From contig NZ_BIMC01000017.1 of the NCBI RefSeq assembly GCF_004000885.1, positions 59,697-123,696 of the forward strand: DNA of 64,000 nt, read 5' to 3'. This DNA is from Paenibacillus glucanolyticus NBRC 15330. GTDB taxonomy: Bacteria > Bacillota > Bacilli > Paenibacillales > Paenibacillaceae. The notes under the pieces are model-generated. The model saw nothing but the letters and a program-made list of their open reading frames with translations. It ran no database searches and was not told the origin of the DNA. Every line of letters begins with the position of its first letter. Positions within the stretch are counted from its first letter, which is position 1. Position numbers and translations under genes: made by a program. This document shows positions 16,871-25,605 of the stretch, in pieces.

Positions 16871-18403
16871 ATGTCAGAGTACATTCTTGAAATGCGAAAC
16901 ATTACGAAAGCGTTTCCCGGTGTGAAGGCGCTGGACAATGTGAACTTGAAGGTGCGCGAGGGCGAGATCCACTCCTTGTGCGGGGAGAATGGAGCAGGCA
17001 AATCGACCCTGATGAAGGTGCTGAGCGGCGTATACCCGCACGGCACGTATGAGGGCGACATTCTGTTCCAAGGCACGGTGTGTGAATTCAAGGACATCAA
17101 GCAAAGCGAGGAACTGGGCATTGTCATCATACATCAGGAGCTTGCATTGATTCCTTATTTGTCGATTGCCGAGAATATATATCTGGGCAACGAACGGGCC
17201 GAGAAGGGGATCATGAACTGGAACGAGACCATGACGGGAGCAAGGGAACTGCTGGATATGGTGGGGCTCAGTGAGAATCCGAATACGCAGGTTGGCAGCA
17301 TCGGCGTCGGCAAGCAGCAGCTGGTCGAAATTGCGAAGGCCTTATCCAAGAAGGTGAAGCTGCTTATTCTTGACGAGCCGACAGCGGCGCTCAATGAGGA
17401 CGATAGCGAGAATCTGCTGGAGCTGATGCTGGAGTTCAAGAGGCAGGGGATTTCCTGCATCCTCATCTCCCATAAATTGAACGAAGTATCGAAGGTCTCG
17501 GACTCTGTCACCATTCTGCGTGATGGTCAAACCATCGAAACGCTGAATATGAAGGGTGGCGAGGTGGACGAGGACCGGATTATCCGCGGGATGGTCGGCC
17601 GGGATTTGACGAACCGTTATCCGGAGCGGACTCCGAAGATCGGGGAAGTTATCCTGGAGATTAAGGACTGGACGGTGTATCACGAGCTGCAACCAGGCCG
17701 AAAAGTAATTGACAACGTAAGATTGAATATCCGCCGGGGGGAAGTCGTGGGCATTGCCGGGCTGATGGGCTCCGGCCGGACCGAGCTTGCGATGAGTATT
17801 TTCGGCAGAGCTTACGGCAGGAATATTACCGGGACACTTCGGAAAGACGGCAAGGATATCCGAAATCAATCCATTACCGAGGCGATAGAGAACGGCTTTG
17901 CTTACGTGACGGAGGACCGTAAAGAATACGGCCTGATCCTGATGGACGATATCAAGCGCAACATCTCGCTTACCGGATTGTCCAAGCTGGCCAGGAACAT
18001 GGTCATAGATGATCGGGAAGAAATACTTGTGGCGGAGGACATGCGGAAGAAACTCAAGATCAAAACGCCGAACATTCTACAGAAGACGGGGAACCTCAGC
18101 GGGGGTAACCAGCAGAAGGTGGTCTTGAGCAAATGGATCTATTCCGAGCCGGATATTCTGATTCTGGATGAGCCAACCCGCGGGATTGACGTCGGGGCGA
18201 AATACGAGATTTATGCAATCATCCACCAGCTTGCGAATGAAGGCAAGGGCGTGCTTGTCATTTCCTCGGAGCTGCCCGAAATTTTGGGGATCTGCGACCG
18301 GATCTATGTCATGAGCGCGGGACGGATGACCGGAGAAGTCAGCAGAGAGCAGGCTTCACAGGAAACCTTGATGAGATACATGACCAAGAATGGAGGGGCT
18401 TAA
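16871..18403 (+). CDS. GguA/MmsA-like sugar ABC transporter ATPase (two ABC domains)
   Basis: A 510-residue CUT2-class ATPase with two fused nucleotide-binding domains. The first half has Walker A GENGAGKST, a signature-region IGVGKQQL and Walker B LLILDEPTAAL. The second half has a degenerate Walker A (GLMGSGRTEL), LSGGNQQKV and ILILDEPTRGIDVG, as is normal in RbsA/XylG/GguA proteins. It powers sugar uptake through the permease encoded 2 bases downstream. Confidence 0.94.
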   Translation: MSEYILEMRNITKAFPGVKALDNVNLKVREGEIHSLCGENGAGKSTLMKVLSGVYPHGTYEGDILFQGTVCEFKDIKQSEELGIVIIHQELALIPYLSIAENIYLGNERAEKGIMNWNETMTGARELLDMVGLSENPNTQVGSIGVGKQQLVEIAKALSKKVKLLILDEPTAALNEDDSENLLELMLEFKRQGISCILISHKLNEVSKVSDSVTILRDGQTIETLNMKGGEVDEDRIIRGMVGRDLTNRYPERTPKIGEVILEIKDWTVYHELQPGRKVIDNVRLNIRRGEVVGIAGLMGSGRTELAMSIFGRAYGRNITGTLRKDGKDIRNQSITEAIENGFAYVTEDRKEYGLILMDDIKRNISLTGLSKLARNMVIDDREEILVAEDMRKKLKIKTPNILQKTGNLSGGNQQKVVLSKWIYSEPDILILDEPTRGIDVGAKYEIYAIIHQLANEGKGVLVISSELPEILGICDRIYVMSAGRMTGEVSREQASQETLMRYMTKNGGA

Positions 18404-18405
18404 GC

Positions 18406-19572
18406 ATGGAGACACTCAAAAAAATGTTTAAAAACAACATCCGTCAATACGGGATGATCATCGCCCTTGTTGTCATTATGATATTTTTTCAGATGATAAC
18501 GGGAGGGCTGCTGCTGGAGCCGATTAACATCACGAATCTGATTCTCCAGAACAGCTACATCCTCGTACTGGCCATAGGTATGGTGCTTGTCATCATTACG
18601 GGTCATATTGATTTGTCGGTCGGTTCGGTAGCCGCCTTCGTCGGAGCTGTTGCAGCGATCATGATGGTCGATATGCAGCTGCATCCGGTCATTGCCGTGC
18701 TCGTATCCTTGATTGTCGGCGGTCTGATCGGGGCTTGGCAGGGATTCTGGGTGGCTTATGTGAGGATACCGGCGTTTATCGTAACCCTGGCGGGCATGCT
18801 TTTGTTCCGCGGACTGACGATGATTGTACTGGAGGGCCAATCCATTGCGCCGTTTCCGGGAGGCTTCCAGAAGCTGAGCTCCGGCTTTATTCCGGATTTC
18901 GGCAACACAGGTACCAATCTAGTCGCAATTCTGGCGGGCATCATCTTTACGGTTATTTTCCTGATTAATGAGCTGCGGGAGCGAAAATCGCATAAAAAAT
19001 ACAACTTCGAGGTACTGCCAAGCGGCTTGTTCCTCCTGAAGCTGGTGCTCATCGCAGCGGTAATTAATGCCTTTACGTATATGCTGGCAAGTTACGCCGG
19101 TTTGCCCAATATTCTGATTCTGCTGCTGGTGCTCATTATCATCTATTCCTTCGTGATGAACAAAACCGTGATGGGCCGTCACATTTATGCGCTTGGTGGC
19201 AATGAGAAGGCAGCGGCCCTGTCCGGGGTGAAGACCAAGAAGGTCACGTTCTGGGTATTCGTCAACATGGGCGTGATGGCAGCGATTTCCGGTTTGATTT
19301 TTGCTGCTCGCTTGAATGCTGCGACACCGAGAGCGGGCACGAACTTTGAGCTGGATGCTATCGCAGCGAGTTTCATCGGCGGAGCATCCGCTACCGGCGG
19401 GATCGGGACGGTCTTCGGCGCGATCATCGGAGGACTCGTTATGGGCGTACTTAATAACGGGATGTCGCTCGTAGGCCTCGGTATCGACTGGCAGCAAGGC
19501 ATCAAGGGTTTGGTTCTCCTCGCGGCAGTAGCCTTCGATATCTATAACAAAAAGAAGAGCAGTGCCGCTTAA
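18406..19572 (+). CDS. GguB/MmsB-like sugar ABC transporter permease
   Basis: A 388-residue membrane protein of the CUT2 (BPD_transp_2) family with about ten hydrophobic segments. It contains the conserved loop GHIDLSVGSVAAFVGA, typical of RbsC/XylH, and the late FELDAIAASFIGGASATGGIGT. The extra central cytoplasmic segment (NELRERKSHKKYNF, about residues 187-200) is usual for the longer XylH/MmsB subgroup. It completes the operon and is followed by a strong terminator. Confidence 0.93.
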   Translation: METLKKMFKNNIRQYGMIIALVVIMIFFQMITGGLLLEPINITNLILQNSYILVLAIGMVLVIITGHIDLSVGSVAAFVGAVAAIMMVDMQLHPVIAVLVSLIVGGLIGAWQGFWVAYVRIPAFIVTLAGMLLFRGLTMIVLEGQSIAPFPGGFQKLSSGFIPDFGNTGTNLVAILAGIIFTVIFLINELRERKSHKKYNFEVLPSGLFLLKLVLIAAVINAFTYMLASYAGLPNILILLLVLIIIYSFVMNKTVMGRHIYALGGNEKAAALSGVKTKKVTFWVFVNMGVMAAISGLIFAARLNAATPRAGTNFELDAIAASFIGGASATGGIGTVFGAIIGGLVMGVLNNGMSLVGLGIDWQQGIKGLVLLAAVAFDIYNKKKSSAA

Positions 19573-19594
19573 TTTAAATGATGGCATCAGATCG

Positions 19595-19652
19595 TAAAAT
19601 GGCTGATCTTGGGCAGACGAGTGTCGCTGCCCATGGATCAGCCATTTTTTTG
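19595..19652. terminator. Nested bidirectional terminator
   Basis: AAAATGGCTGATC (19596-19608) pairs with GATCAGCCATTTT (19636-19648). Inside is GGGCAG/CTGCCC (19611-19616, 19627-19632). It lies between convergent ABC operons. Confidence 0.9.
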
Positions 19653-19660
19653 CGTACAGG

Positions 19661-20389
19661 TTACATCTTAATTGTCACTCTTCGGGTTATCAGTCGGATC
19701 AGAATAAGCGTTATCAGAATGACAACGAGGGAGCCAATAAGAGAAACTGGCAGCGTGACGGAAAGGTCTGTTGTGACCGGCAGCCACTGTTCCCATATGG
19801 AAGAGAGCTCGAATTGCCACAATGCATCCATGAAGCTGATCAACACGAGGGCTACGGCGATCATCCCCAAGCCGCGAATCCAGCCAAACCGGTAAAATCC
19901 GGATCCGATCATCCATCCCATCAGATAATAGATCAAGATTTGCACGCCGAAGGAGACAAGTGTCAGCAGCCAGCTGTTATCAAACGTCTGCAGCAGCGAA
20001 GTACTTCCCGCATCTTGCGATGCAAACATCAAGGCAATCTGCTGAATCAGAGCTGTGACAACCGGAAATGCCAGGGATAGATAGACGGCCGCCAAGGCAG
20101 CTCCATTAAAGAATTCCTTGCGCGTAATCCCGTGTCTTACGTAATAGCTAAGAAAGCTGTAGGCCGAAATAATGCCGATAACGAGCATAAATCCTTTGGT
20201 TGAGCGGTAAGCGATGGAGAAGAAGTCCTCCTCCGCGAATCCTTCGCGAACATTGACACCGATGCTGGTGCCGATGCCGACTCCAAAATAGATTAGCAGC
20301 ACAATAGATAGAAATCCCAACGCCCAGCTGCCTTGCTGCACAAACATATCTCTCGCTACTTTGGTTACGGCCGAAGACGTCTTATTCAT
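19661..20389 (-). CDS. ABC transporter membrane subunit, YtrC/YtrD-like context
   Basis: A 242-residue integral membrane protein with about six hydrophobic segments and no catalytic motif. The last codons of the upstream ATPase gene overlap its start (ATGA, 20386-20389), so it is translationally coupled to that gene. With the ATPase and the GntR regulator it forms a three-gene module like the B. subtilis ytr operon, whose members respond to cell-wall antibiotics. The substrate is unknown. Confidence 0.8.
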   Translation of the reverse strand: MNKTSSAVTKVARDMFVQQGSWALGFLSIVLLIYFGVGIGTSIGVNVREGFAEEDFFSIAYRSTKGFMLVIGIISAYSFLSYYVRHGITRKEFFNGAALAAVYLSLAFPVVTALIQQIALMFASQDAGSTSLLQTFDNSWLLTLVSFGVQILIYYLMGWMIGSGFYRFGWIRGLGMIAVALVLISFMDALWQFELSSIWEQWLPVTTDLSVTLPVSLIGSLVVILITLILIRLITRRVTIKM

Positions 20390-21264
20390 GCGGTGTATTC
20401 CTCCCCCGTAAGATGGATAAACAAGTCCTGGAGCGAGATCGGACCGAGCTCAAGTCCAGCACGGCGTGCGGCGATTAGAGATTCCTCGCTTAACTCCCCG
20501 TAGATCATGACGGATTTCGTAGAGCCGAGCTGCTGTACGTTGAGCACGTTCATGCCCCGGATGAATTCATCCACTTTTGCCGCCATACCTGTAATGGATA
20601 CGCCCCTGGATGTGAGGCTTTCGTAGTCCTCATGCAGCACCAATCGGCCTTTATGAATGATAATGACTTCTTCAAACAAATAGTCCATTTCAGAGACCAG
20701 GTGGGTGGAGAGGATGAACGTCCGAGGGTGACGCGCTTGACCCTCCAGCAGCTCCCGGTAGAAAATTTCACGAGTCGGCGCATCCATTCCGAGATAAACT
20801 TCGTCCAGAATGGTAACGGGCGATCGGCTGGCGAGACCGATGCATACGTTAAAGGCGGATTGCATCCCTTTGGAGAGCTGCTTCAGCTGTTTATTCAGGG
20901 GCAAATTGAATTTACGGGCAAGCTCAAGGCCATAATCGATATCAAAGTGAGGCCGGTATCTGGCTATCGATTCAAATGTTGATTTTATTTTGTCCGACTC
21001 GTCTTTATAGTCAACATCGTAGATGAAGGAGATTTCCTTCATCATGTTTGCATTTTCGAAGGGCACCTCGCCGCCAATCGTAACCGATCCCGAGGAGGGC
21101 GTGCGATAGGAAGCCAGGACGGACAGAAGCGAGGTTTTACCTGCGCCATTGCGCCCGAGGAGACCGTAAATTTTGCCTGCCGGGAGAGAGAAGGAAACAT
21201 TCCGGACGGCTTCGACGCCTCCGTATGCCACCGATACGCGGTCAAACTGTACATCAAGATTCAT
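20386..21264 (-). CDS. ABC transporter ATPase, YtrB-like
   Basis: A 292-residue single-domain ATPase: Walker A GRNGAGKTS, Walker B VTILDEVYLGMD and the switch His in LSTH. The signature motif is degenerate (LSKGMQSAF instead of LSGGQ), which is common in the YtrB/YhcH group. The ATG at 21264 is favoured by AAGGAAG upstream. A GTG at 21273 in frame is too close to that site. The gene start overlaps the end of the GntR gene, so the module is one tight operon. Confidence 0.9.
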   Translation of the reverse strand: MNLDVQFDRVSVAYGGVEAVRNVSFSLPAGKIYGLLGRNGAGKTSLLSVLASYRTPSSGSVTIGGEVPFENANMMKEISFIYDVDYKDESDKIKSTFESIARYRPHFDIDYGLELARKFNLPLNKQLKQLSKGMQSAFNVCIGLASRSPVTILDEVYLGMDAPTREIFYRELLEGQARHPRTFILSTHLVSEMDYLFEEVIIIHKGRLVLHEDYESLTSRGVSITGMAAKVDEFIRGMNVLNVQQLGSTKSVMIYGELSEESLIAARRAGLELGPISLQDLFIHLTGEEYTA

Positions 21265-21640
21265 GGGGGTCACTTCCTTTTAACTGGGTTATGATTTGAA
21301 AAAGCTCATCCGTGGACAAACCGAGTTTGTCTGCTTCCTGCACCATGGGCAATACAAAATCATCTGCAAATGCGCTTTTCCTCGTTTGGAGCAGCTTCTC
21401 TTTCGCTCCTTCTGCAACAAACATGCCGACACCTCGCTTTTTGTAAATAAGTCCGGAATCAACGAGGAGGTTGATCCCTTTCAGCACTGTGATGTGATTG
21501 ATTTTGTAAAATTGGGACAGCTGCGTTGTGGAGGGAACCTGCTCACCTTCAAGCAATTGATCGTTTACGATCTGGTCCTCGATCTTCTCCTTGATTTGGA
21601 TGAACAGGGGCTTGTTATCCGGATGTACGGTACCGCTCAA
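21254..21640 (-). CDS. GntR-family (YtrA subfamily) regulator
   Basis: A 128-residue protein with the winged helix of the YtrA subfamily: PLFIQIKEKIEDQIVNDQLL, then EGEQVPSTTQLSQFYKIN and the wing KKRGVGMFV. The short C-terminal part is the dimerisation helix pair typical of YtrA. Such proteins repress their own ABC operon. A palindromic operator candidate sits directly upstream. Confidence 0.93.
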   Translation of the reverse strand: MSGTVHPDNKPLFIQIKEKIEDQIVNDQLLEGEQVPSTTQLSQFYKINHITVLKGINLLVDSGLIYKKRGVGMFVAEGAKEKLLQTRKSAFADDFVLPMVQEADKLGLSTDELFQIITQLKGSDPHES

Positions 21641-21674
21641 TAAGAATCACCGCCTTGCTTTCATGGCCTGGTAA

Positions 21675-21706
21675 GGTTATATGCTTATATATATGACTAT
21701 ATAACC
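21675..21706 (-). promoter_or_regulatory. Candidate operator of the YtrA-type regulator
   Basis: GGTTATAT (21675-21682) and ATATAACC (21699-21706) form a perfect 8-base inverted repeat around an AT-rich centre with TATATA-like -10 sequences. It lies 35 bases before the GntR start, which fits autorepression. Confidence 0.65.
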
Positions 21707-21751
21707 AGAATGTGAATGGGATGTCAAGCACGCCTGCGAAATATCGTTGAA

Positions 21752-21791
21752 CAAAAAAAAGAAGACCCATGTTCAATACATGAGCCTTCTA
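21752..21791 (-). terminator. Terminator after cwlK
   Basis: On the minus strand AGAAGGCTCATG pairs with CATGGGTCTTCT around a seven-base loop and is followed by a run of eight T. Confidence 0.8.
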
Positions 21792-21817
21792 TCGATACCC
21801 TCTTATTTTTGTATTTC

Positions 21818-22414
21818 TCATTTTGTTGCTTCCAAATATTCATGGGATTCCACAGGAGGGAGCTTGCCCCGTTTCAAATCCCGTATCGTCAGTCCGAAAT
21901 CGATTTGCAGATGCGGATAATCGGGAAAGTTGGCCCAATCGCCGCCCCACTGGAAGCCTAAATGTTTTGCAATCTCCACAACCTCCATCCAGTCAGCCTT
22001 GCCGTTTCCGTTCCCGTCATATTCCATGTCCCAGATGACGCTGCCGTCCTTTTGCTTCAGCGCAAAATCAATGGCTAAGCCATAATTATGCAGTGATTCG
22101 CCTGCCTTGGCGTTGGTCACTATATTGCCCGCTGTACTGCGGCCCTGATTGTAAATTCGGGTCTGTTCCTCATGGCTTCGGTACCCATCGGTAATGACGA
22201 TCGTAATTCCTTTTTCCTTGGTGAGACGGACGAGTTCGTTCTTTTGCTGTAACACGTAGGGGTGGAGCTGGGTAACTTTAGGGGTTTCTTTATGATTAAA
22301 ATCAAAATCGAGATCGTTGAAAATTCCCGGTATCGAGGTTTGCAGCTGCATATAAAATATGGCAAGTAATAGGGCAACAATAAGGAATAGTGTCGTTTTT
22401 TTGCGTTTAATCAT
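21818..22414 (-). CDS. cwlK: Peptidoglycan L-alanyl-D-glutamate endopeptidase (M15), CwlK
   Basis: Cleaves the L-Ala-D-Glu bond in peptidoglycan stem peptides. The 198-residue protein has an N-terminal membrane/signal segment (residues 7-24) and an extracellular M15 domain. Zinc and catalytic motifs are SLHNYGLAIDFA (His and Asp ligands) and FPDYPHLQIDF (second His). The inserted segment DGNGNGKADWME has all ligand positions of an EF-hand-type calcium loop (D1, N3, N5, D9, E12), a feature I also recall in B. subtilis CwlK. It stands alone with its own terminator. Confidence 0.9.
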   Translation of the reverse strand: MIKRKKTTLFLIVALLLAIFYMQLQTSIPGIFNDLDFDFNHKETPKVTQLHPYVLQQKNELVRLTKEKGITIVITDGYRSHEEQTRIYNQGRSTAGNIVTNAKAGESLHNYGLAIDFALKQKDGSVIWDMEYDGNGNGKADWMEVVEIAKHLGFQWGGDWANFPDYPHLQIDFGLTIRDLKRGKLPPVESHEYLEATK

Positions 22415-22605
22415 GCGGATTCTTTAATCTACCTACTTTCGTGCTTGGCGTAAGGTCACTCGTAACTTCATCCTCTATTATATCGGCATCCCGCCCTGTG
22501 ATCCAGCAGACCTGCCTGATGACCATATATCAACATGAATAGAAATTCATGGTTGAACACATTCTATTCGTAAAACGGACGCTATCCGAAAAAAGGGGAA
22601 TCGTG

Positions 22606-23133
22606 ATGAGTCATATTCAAAACATGTCCATGAGACTTAACCAGCTATCCAGTCAATTGACCGCTGCAGGGCAGAACGGCCGTTTGGATGAAGTTGGGTT
22701 GATTGTCAGCGAGCTCAGCCAGCTCTACACCGAGCTTCAGAACTTGCAGGCTGCGGTTACATCTGAAACCTCTTCCTCCGCCCGGCAGGAGCTGGTGAAT
22801 TGTCGTATCGTGCTGCACGGCATGATGGATGCTGTGCAGGATATCCGAACTGCTACGGCAGAGCAGTATCGGCAGGTGCTGGGCGAGAATAAAACGGTGT
22901 TTGAGCAGCTGGATGAGGCCGCTCAACAAAGCGAATATTCGCAAGCCTATCAATATCGTCTGGCGTTTAAGCAGATGGATGAAGTCAGCCAGCATCTCCA
23001 TCAGCTGGATGGATCGATGCTGGATACGGGATATCAGCTCGAGCGGGGAGTGATGGCTGGTGACACTCTGAACGGAGCCGTCCAGAGTGAGGATTTGACC
23101 CTTGGTACAGACGAGGGTGGAACCATGATGTAA
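22606..23133 (+). CDS. Unknown coiled-coil protein
   Basis: A 175-residue, mostly alpha-helical soluble protein with repeated Gln/Leu/Glu heptad-like stretches (MRLNQLSSQLTAAGQNGRLD, LSQLYTELQNLQAAV), without signal peptide or membrane segment. I do not recognise a family. The frame opens at 22549, but AAAGGGGAA (22592-22600) fits ATG 22606 (or GTG 22603). It is monocistronic and ends before a strong terminator. Confidence 0.7.
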   Translation: MSHIQNMSMRLNQLSSQLTAAGQNGRLDEVGLIVSELSQLYTELQNLQAAVTSETSSSARQELVNCRIVLHGMMDAVQDIRTATAEQYRQVLGENKTVFEQLDEAAQQSEYSQAYQYRLAFKQMDEVSQHLHQLDGSMLDTGYQLERGVMAGDTLNGAVQSEDLTLGTDEGGTMM

Positions 23134-23283
23134 GAGAGAGCGGACTGCACGCGAAAGAGTGTGTCCCCGTGCTGCAGATTTGGAAGGTATCCGCATGTCA
23201 TGTCCTGCGGAGAGTTTAGGACCCGAATTGCGATAAGAGCGAGTGCGTTAACCGCTGCGTTCTGGAAAAAGTGTTCTCCAGTA

Positions 23284-23327
23284 AAGCTGCAGATCCTGCC
23301 ACAGGATACTGGCAGCTTCTTTTTTTT
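23284..23327 (+). terminator. Nested terminator
   Basis: AAGCTGC (23284-23290) with GCAGCTT (23311-23317), inner ATCCTG/CAGGAT, followed by a T-run. Confidence 0.85.
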
Positions 23328-23331
23328 AGGA

Positions 23332-23382
23332 TTGAAAGAAAACTCTTTTTTAATATATAATTAAGGAGAAAATATTCTTTTT
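23332..23382 (+). promoter_or_regulatory. Promoter and candidate RpiR operators
   Basis: TTGAAA (23332-23337), 18 bases and TATAAT (23356-23361) make a good sigma-A promoter for the rpiR-type gene. Two related AT-rich imperfect palindromes overlap it: AAAGAAAACTCTTTTTT (23335-23351) and GAGAAAATATTCTTTTT (23366-23382). These are plausible binding sites for the RpiR-family protein encoded next, which suggests autoregulation. Confidence 0.55.
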
Positions 23383-23414
23383 GTGTTAGTTTAGAGAGAA
23401 ATGAGGGACGTGGA

Positions 23415-24284
23415 ATGGCAAGAGTAGGCCCGAGACTGAATCAATCCAATACACTGCTGATGATATCCAGCATCTATTCTTCTCTGACCAAGACGGAGAA
23501 GAAAGTAGCTGATTATGTAAAAGCTTATCCGGAAGAAACGGTACTGGCAACTGTAACGGATTTGTCCGAGAAAGCGGGAGTTGGCGAGACCTCCGTCATC
23601 CGATTTTGCCGCAAATTAGGATTCAGGGGCTTTCATGAGTTTAAGCTCTCGGTGGCGCAGGATCTGGTGGATCGCCCTCCGTCTGTGATCGATACCTCCA
23701 TCGATGAGCAGGATGACATGATGACCGTTGCCCGCAAGTTGACGTTGCAGCATGAGATTCTGCTGAAGAACACGCTGGATCTGGTCAATACGGATAATCT
23801 GAAAATGGCGGTGGATAAGCTGTTAGCCGCAAACAAAGTGTATGTCTATGGCGTGGGTTCATCCGGTATAACGGCCCTGGATTTGCACTATCAGCTGATG
23901 AGACTGGGGCTGAATGTGGAAGCGCACCGGGACTCGCACATTATTGCGATGTCGGCTTCTTTGCTGAAGAAAGGGGATCTGGTTTTTGCGATTTCGACTT
24001 CAGGCAGTACGCGCGATCTGGTCGATCCAGTGAAGGAAGCGAAGAAGAATGGCGCGGATGTCATCTGCTTGACCGGTCATCTCCGTTCTCCGATTGCCAC
24101 TTACGCCGACACGGTTCTTCTGGTATCTTCACGCGAAATGCCGACGGAGGGCGGGGCGCTGGCGACAAAATTCATGCAGACGTATATGCTGAACATTCTG
24201 ACCACGCTCTTAACGATGAAAAAAGTGGATGCCTCAGAGTCGCTGGAGAAAACCGCGAGGTCGGTTGTAGATAAGCTGTACTAG
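23415..24284 (+). CDS. MurR/RpiR-family regulator with SIS domain
   Basis: A 289-residue regulator with an N-terminal RpiR helix-turn-helix (LTKTEKKVADYVKAYPEETV, VGETSVIRFCRKLGFRGFHEFK) and a C-terminal SIS domain that binds a phosphosugar (YVYGVGSSGITALDLHYQLM, AISTSGSTRDLVDPV). In NanR/MurR-type systems the ligand is an amino-sugar phosphate such as ManNAc-6-P or MurNAc-6-P. It heads the island with a ROK kinase, an ABC transporter and NanE and is its likely regulator. Confidence 0.93.
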   Translation: MARVGPRLNQSNTLLMISSIYSSLTKTEKKVADYVKAYPEETVLATVTDLSEKAGVGETSVIRFCRKLGFRGFHEFKLSVAQDLVDRPPSVIDTSIDEQDDMMTVARKLTLQHEILLKNTLDLVNTDNLKMAVDKLLAANKVYVYGVGSSGITALDLHYQLMRLGLNVEAHRDSHIIAMSASLLKKGDLVFAISTSGSTRDLVDPVKEAKKNGADVICLTGHLRSPIATYADTVLLVSSREMPTEGGALATKFMQTYMLNILTTLLTMKKVDASESLEKTARSVVDKLY

Positions 24285-24390
24285 TGAATCGCTCCCCGGG
24301 ATCGATTCACATACGCGCTTAGGGGTGCCGGACAGAAGGAGCTATTGGATTTTTGATCATAAAAGGGAGTGAAGGGAGTGTTTCCTGGCG

Positions 24391-25353
24391 ATGAGTTACG
24401 CGATCGGCGTTGATATTGGGGGGACGAAGGTCCAGTTTGCCGTCATCGATAGAGAAGGGAATATAACGAACCGACATCGGGTGCCAACCGAGGCGAATAA
24501 AGGACCGGAGCAGCTTATGAACAAAGTGCTGCTTGGCATCGACATGATGATGGAATCCATTGATCAAGAAGAAGAGATCCAGGGCATCGGCATCGGCAGC
24601 GCCGGTCAAATCGATTACCGGGAAGGGACCGTTCGATATGCGGGAGATACGCTGCCGGACTGGACGGGGACAGCCATTAAAGAAATGATCGCTCGTCGCT
24701 ACAACACTTCGGTTTATGTTGACAATGATGTTAATGTCATTGCGATTGCCGAGAAGATGTACGGTGTTGGCAAGCATTGCGACCATTTTGTATGTCTTGC
24801 GCTGGGCACGGGAATTGGCGGTGCAGTCATGGAAGCGGGCCGTCTTATTCGAGGTGTCTTTGGTGGAGCGGCCGAGCTGGGTCATGTCAGTATTGATATT
24901 AATGGTCCCCGCTGCAGCTGCGGGAACAATGGATGCGTTGAGTTGTATGCATCAGGCAGCGGGATTGCCAGACTGGGTCTTGAGATGCAGCGTAATGGAA
25001 GCGCTTCATATGCGTGGAGGCCTAATGCCCGGGACATTATTCAGGCTTGGCATCAGCATGATCCGTCTGCAACGCAAGTGATGAGAATCGTCATTCGGGC
25101 ACTCGGTTCCGCTATTGCAGGGTATATACATACATTTAATCCGGAGGCTGTTGTTGTCGGCGGTGGCGTGGCGCAGTCCGGTCCCCGTTTCTTGCAGGCA
25201 CTCGATCAGGAAGTCAACGCAAGAACTTCTTCATATATGAGGGGGTGCTGTCGTCTGATTCCGGCTAACTTTGGAAGTGACGCAGGTGTGATTGGAGCAG
25301 CCGCTCAAGTATGGCATTACGGAGAGTCATCTTGTTCGCAGTATATGATATAA
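24391..25353 (+). CDS. nanK: ROK-family sugar kinase, probable N-acetylmannosamine kinase
   Basis: A 320-residue ROK kinase that phosphorylates a hexose or N-acetylhexosamine with ATP. It has the N-terminal phosphate loop AIGVDIGGTKVQFAVID, the catalytic Asp in VYVDNDVNV, and the ROK zinc motif GHVSIDINGPRCSCGNNGCVE (His plus three Cys, interrupted here only for reading). ROK sequence alone does not separate glucokinase, GlcNAc kinase and ManNAc kinase. NanE four genes downstream favours ManNAc kinase. It appears co-transcribed with the RpiR gene and is closed by a terminator. Confidence 0.75.
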   Translation: MSYAIGVDIGGTKVQFAVIDREGNITNRHRVPTEANKGPEQLMNKVLLGIDMMMESIDQEEEIQGIGIGSAGQIDYREGTVRYAGDTLPDWTGTAIKEMIARRYNTSVYVDNDVNVIAIAEKMYGVGKHCDHFVCLALGTGIGGAVMEAGRLIRGVFGGAAELGHVSIDINGPRCSCGNNGCVELYASGSGIARLGLEMQRNGSASYAWRPNARDIIQAWHQHDPSATQVMRIVIRALGSAIAGYIHTFNPEAVVVGGGVAQSGPRFLQALDQEVNARTSSYMRGCCRLIPANFGSDAGVIGAAAQVWHYGESSCSQYMI

Positions 25354-25441
25354 AAGAATTATTACTTCATAATTTTATTGTTAAATAAATATTTATTTTT
25401 TGATTACGGGTATGCCATTGAAACGTGAAATCATATGCGGG

Positions 25442-25474
25442 GCAAGGATTATTTTGATAATCCTTGCTCTTTTT
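25442..25474 (+). terminator. Terminator after the kinase gene
   Basis: A perfect 11-base stem GCAAGGATTAT (25442-25452) with ATAATCCTTGC (25457-25467) is followed by TCTTTTTG. Confidence 0.92.
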
Positions 25475-25510
25475 GCGTTTTTATTAAAATAAAAATTAGA
25501 AAATTAAGGA

Positions 25511-25541
25511 TTGACTAAAGAAAAATTATCCATTAATTTTT
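25511..25541 (+). promoter_or_regulatory. Promoter/operator of the amino-sugar ABC operon
   Basis: TTGACT (25511-25516) is a good -35, with TTAATT (25533-25538) as a weak -10 at 16 bases. A perfect inverted repeat AAAAATTA-N5-TAATTTTT (25521-25541) covers the spacer and -10. It resembles the A/T-rich palindromes before the rpiR gene and is a candidate RpiR operator. Confidence 0.5.
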
Positions 25542-25605
25542 GTTTAGAAGGATTTTTTCTTCAAAATGAATTGTAAAATCCATGACATGTTGGAGGGTGA
25601 GTCAT

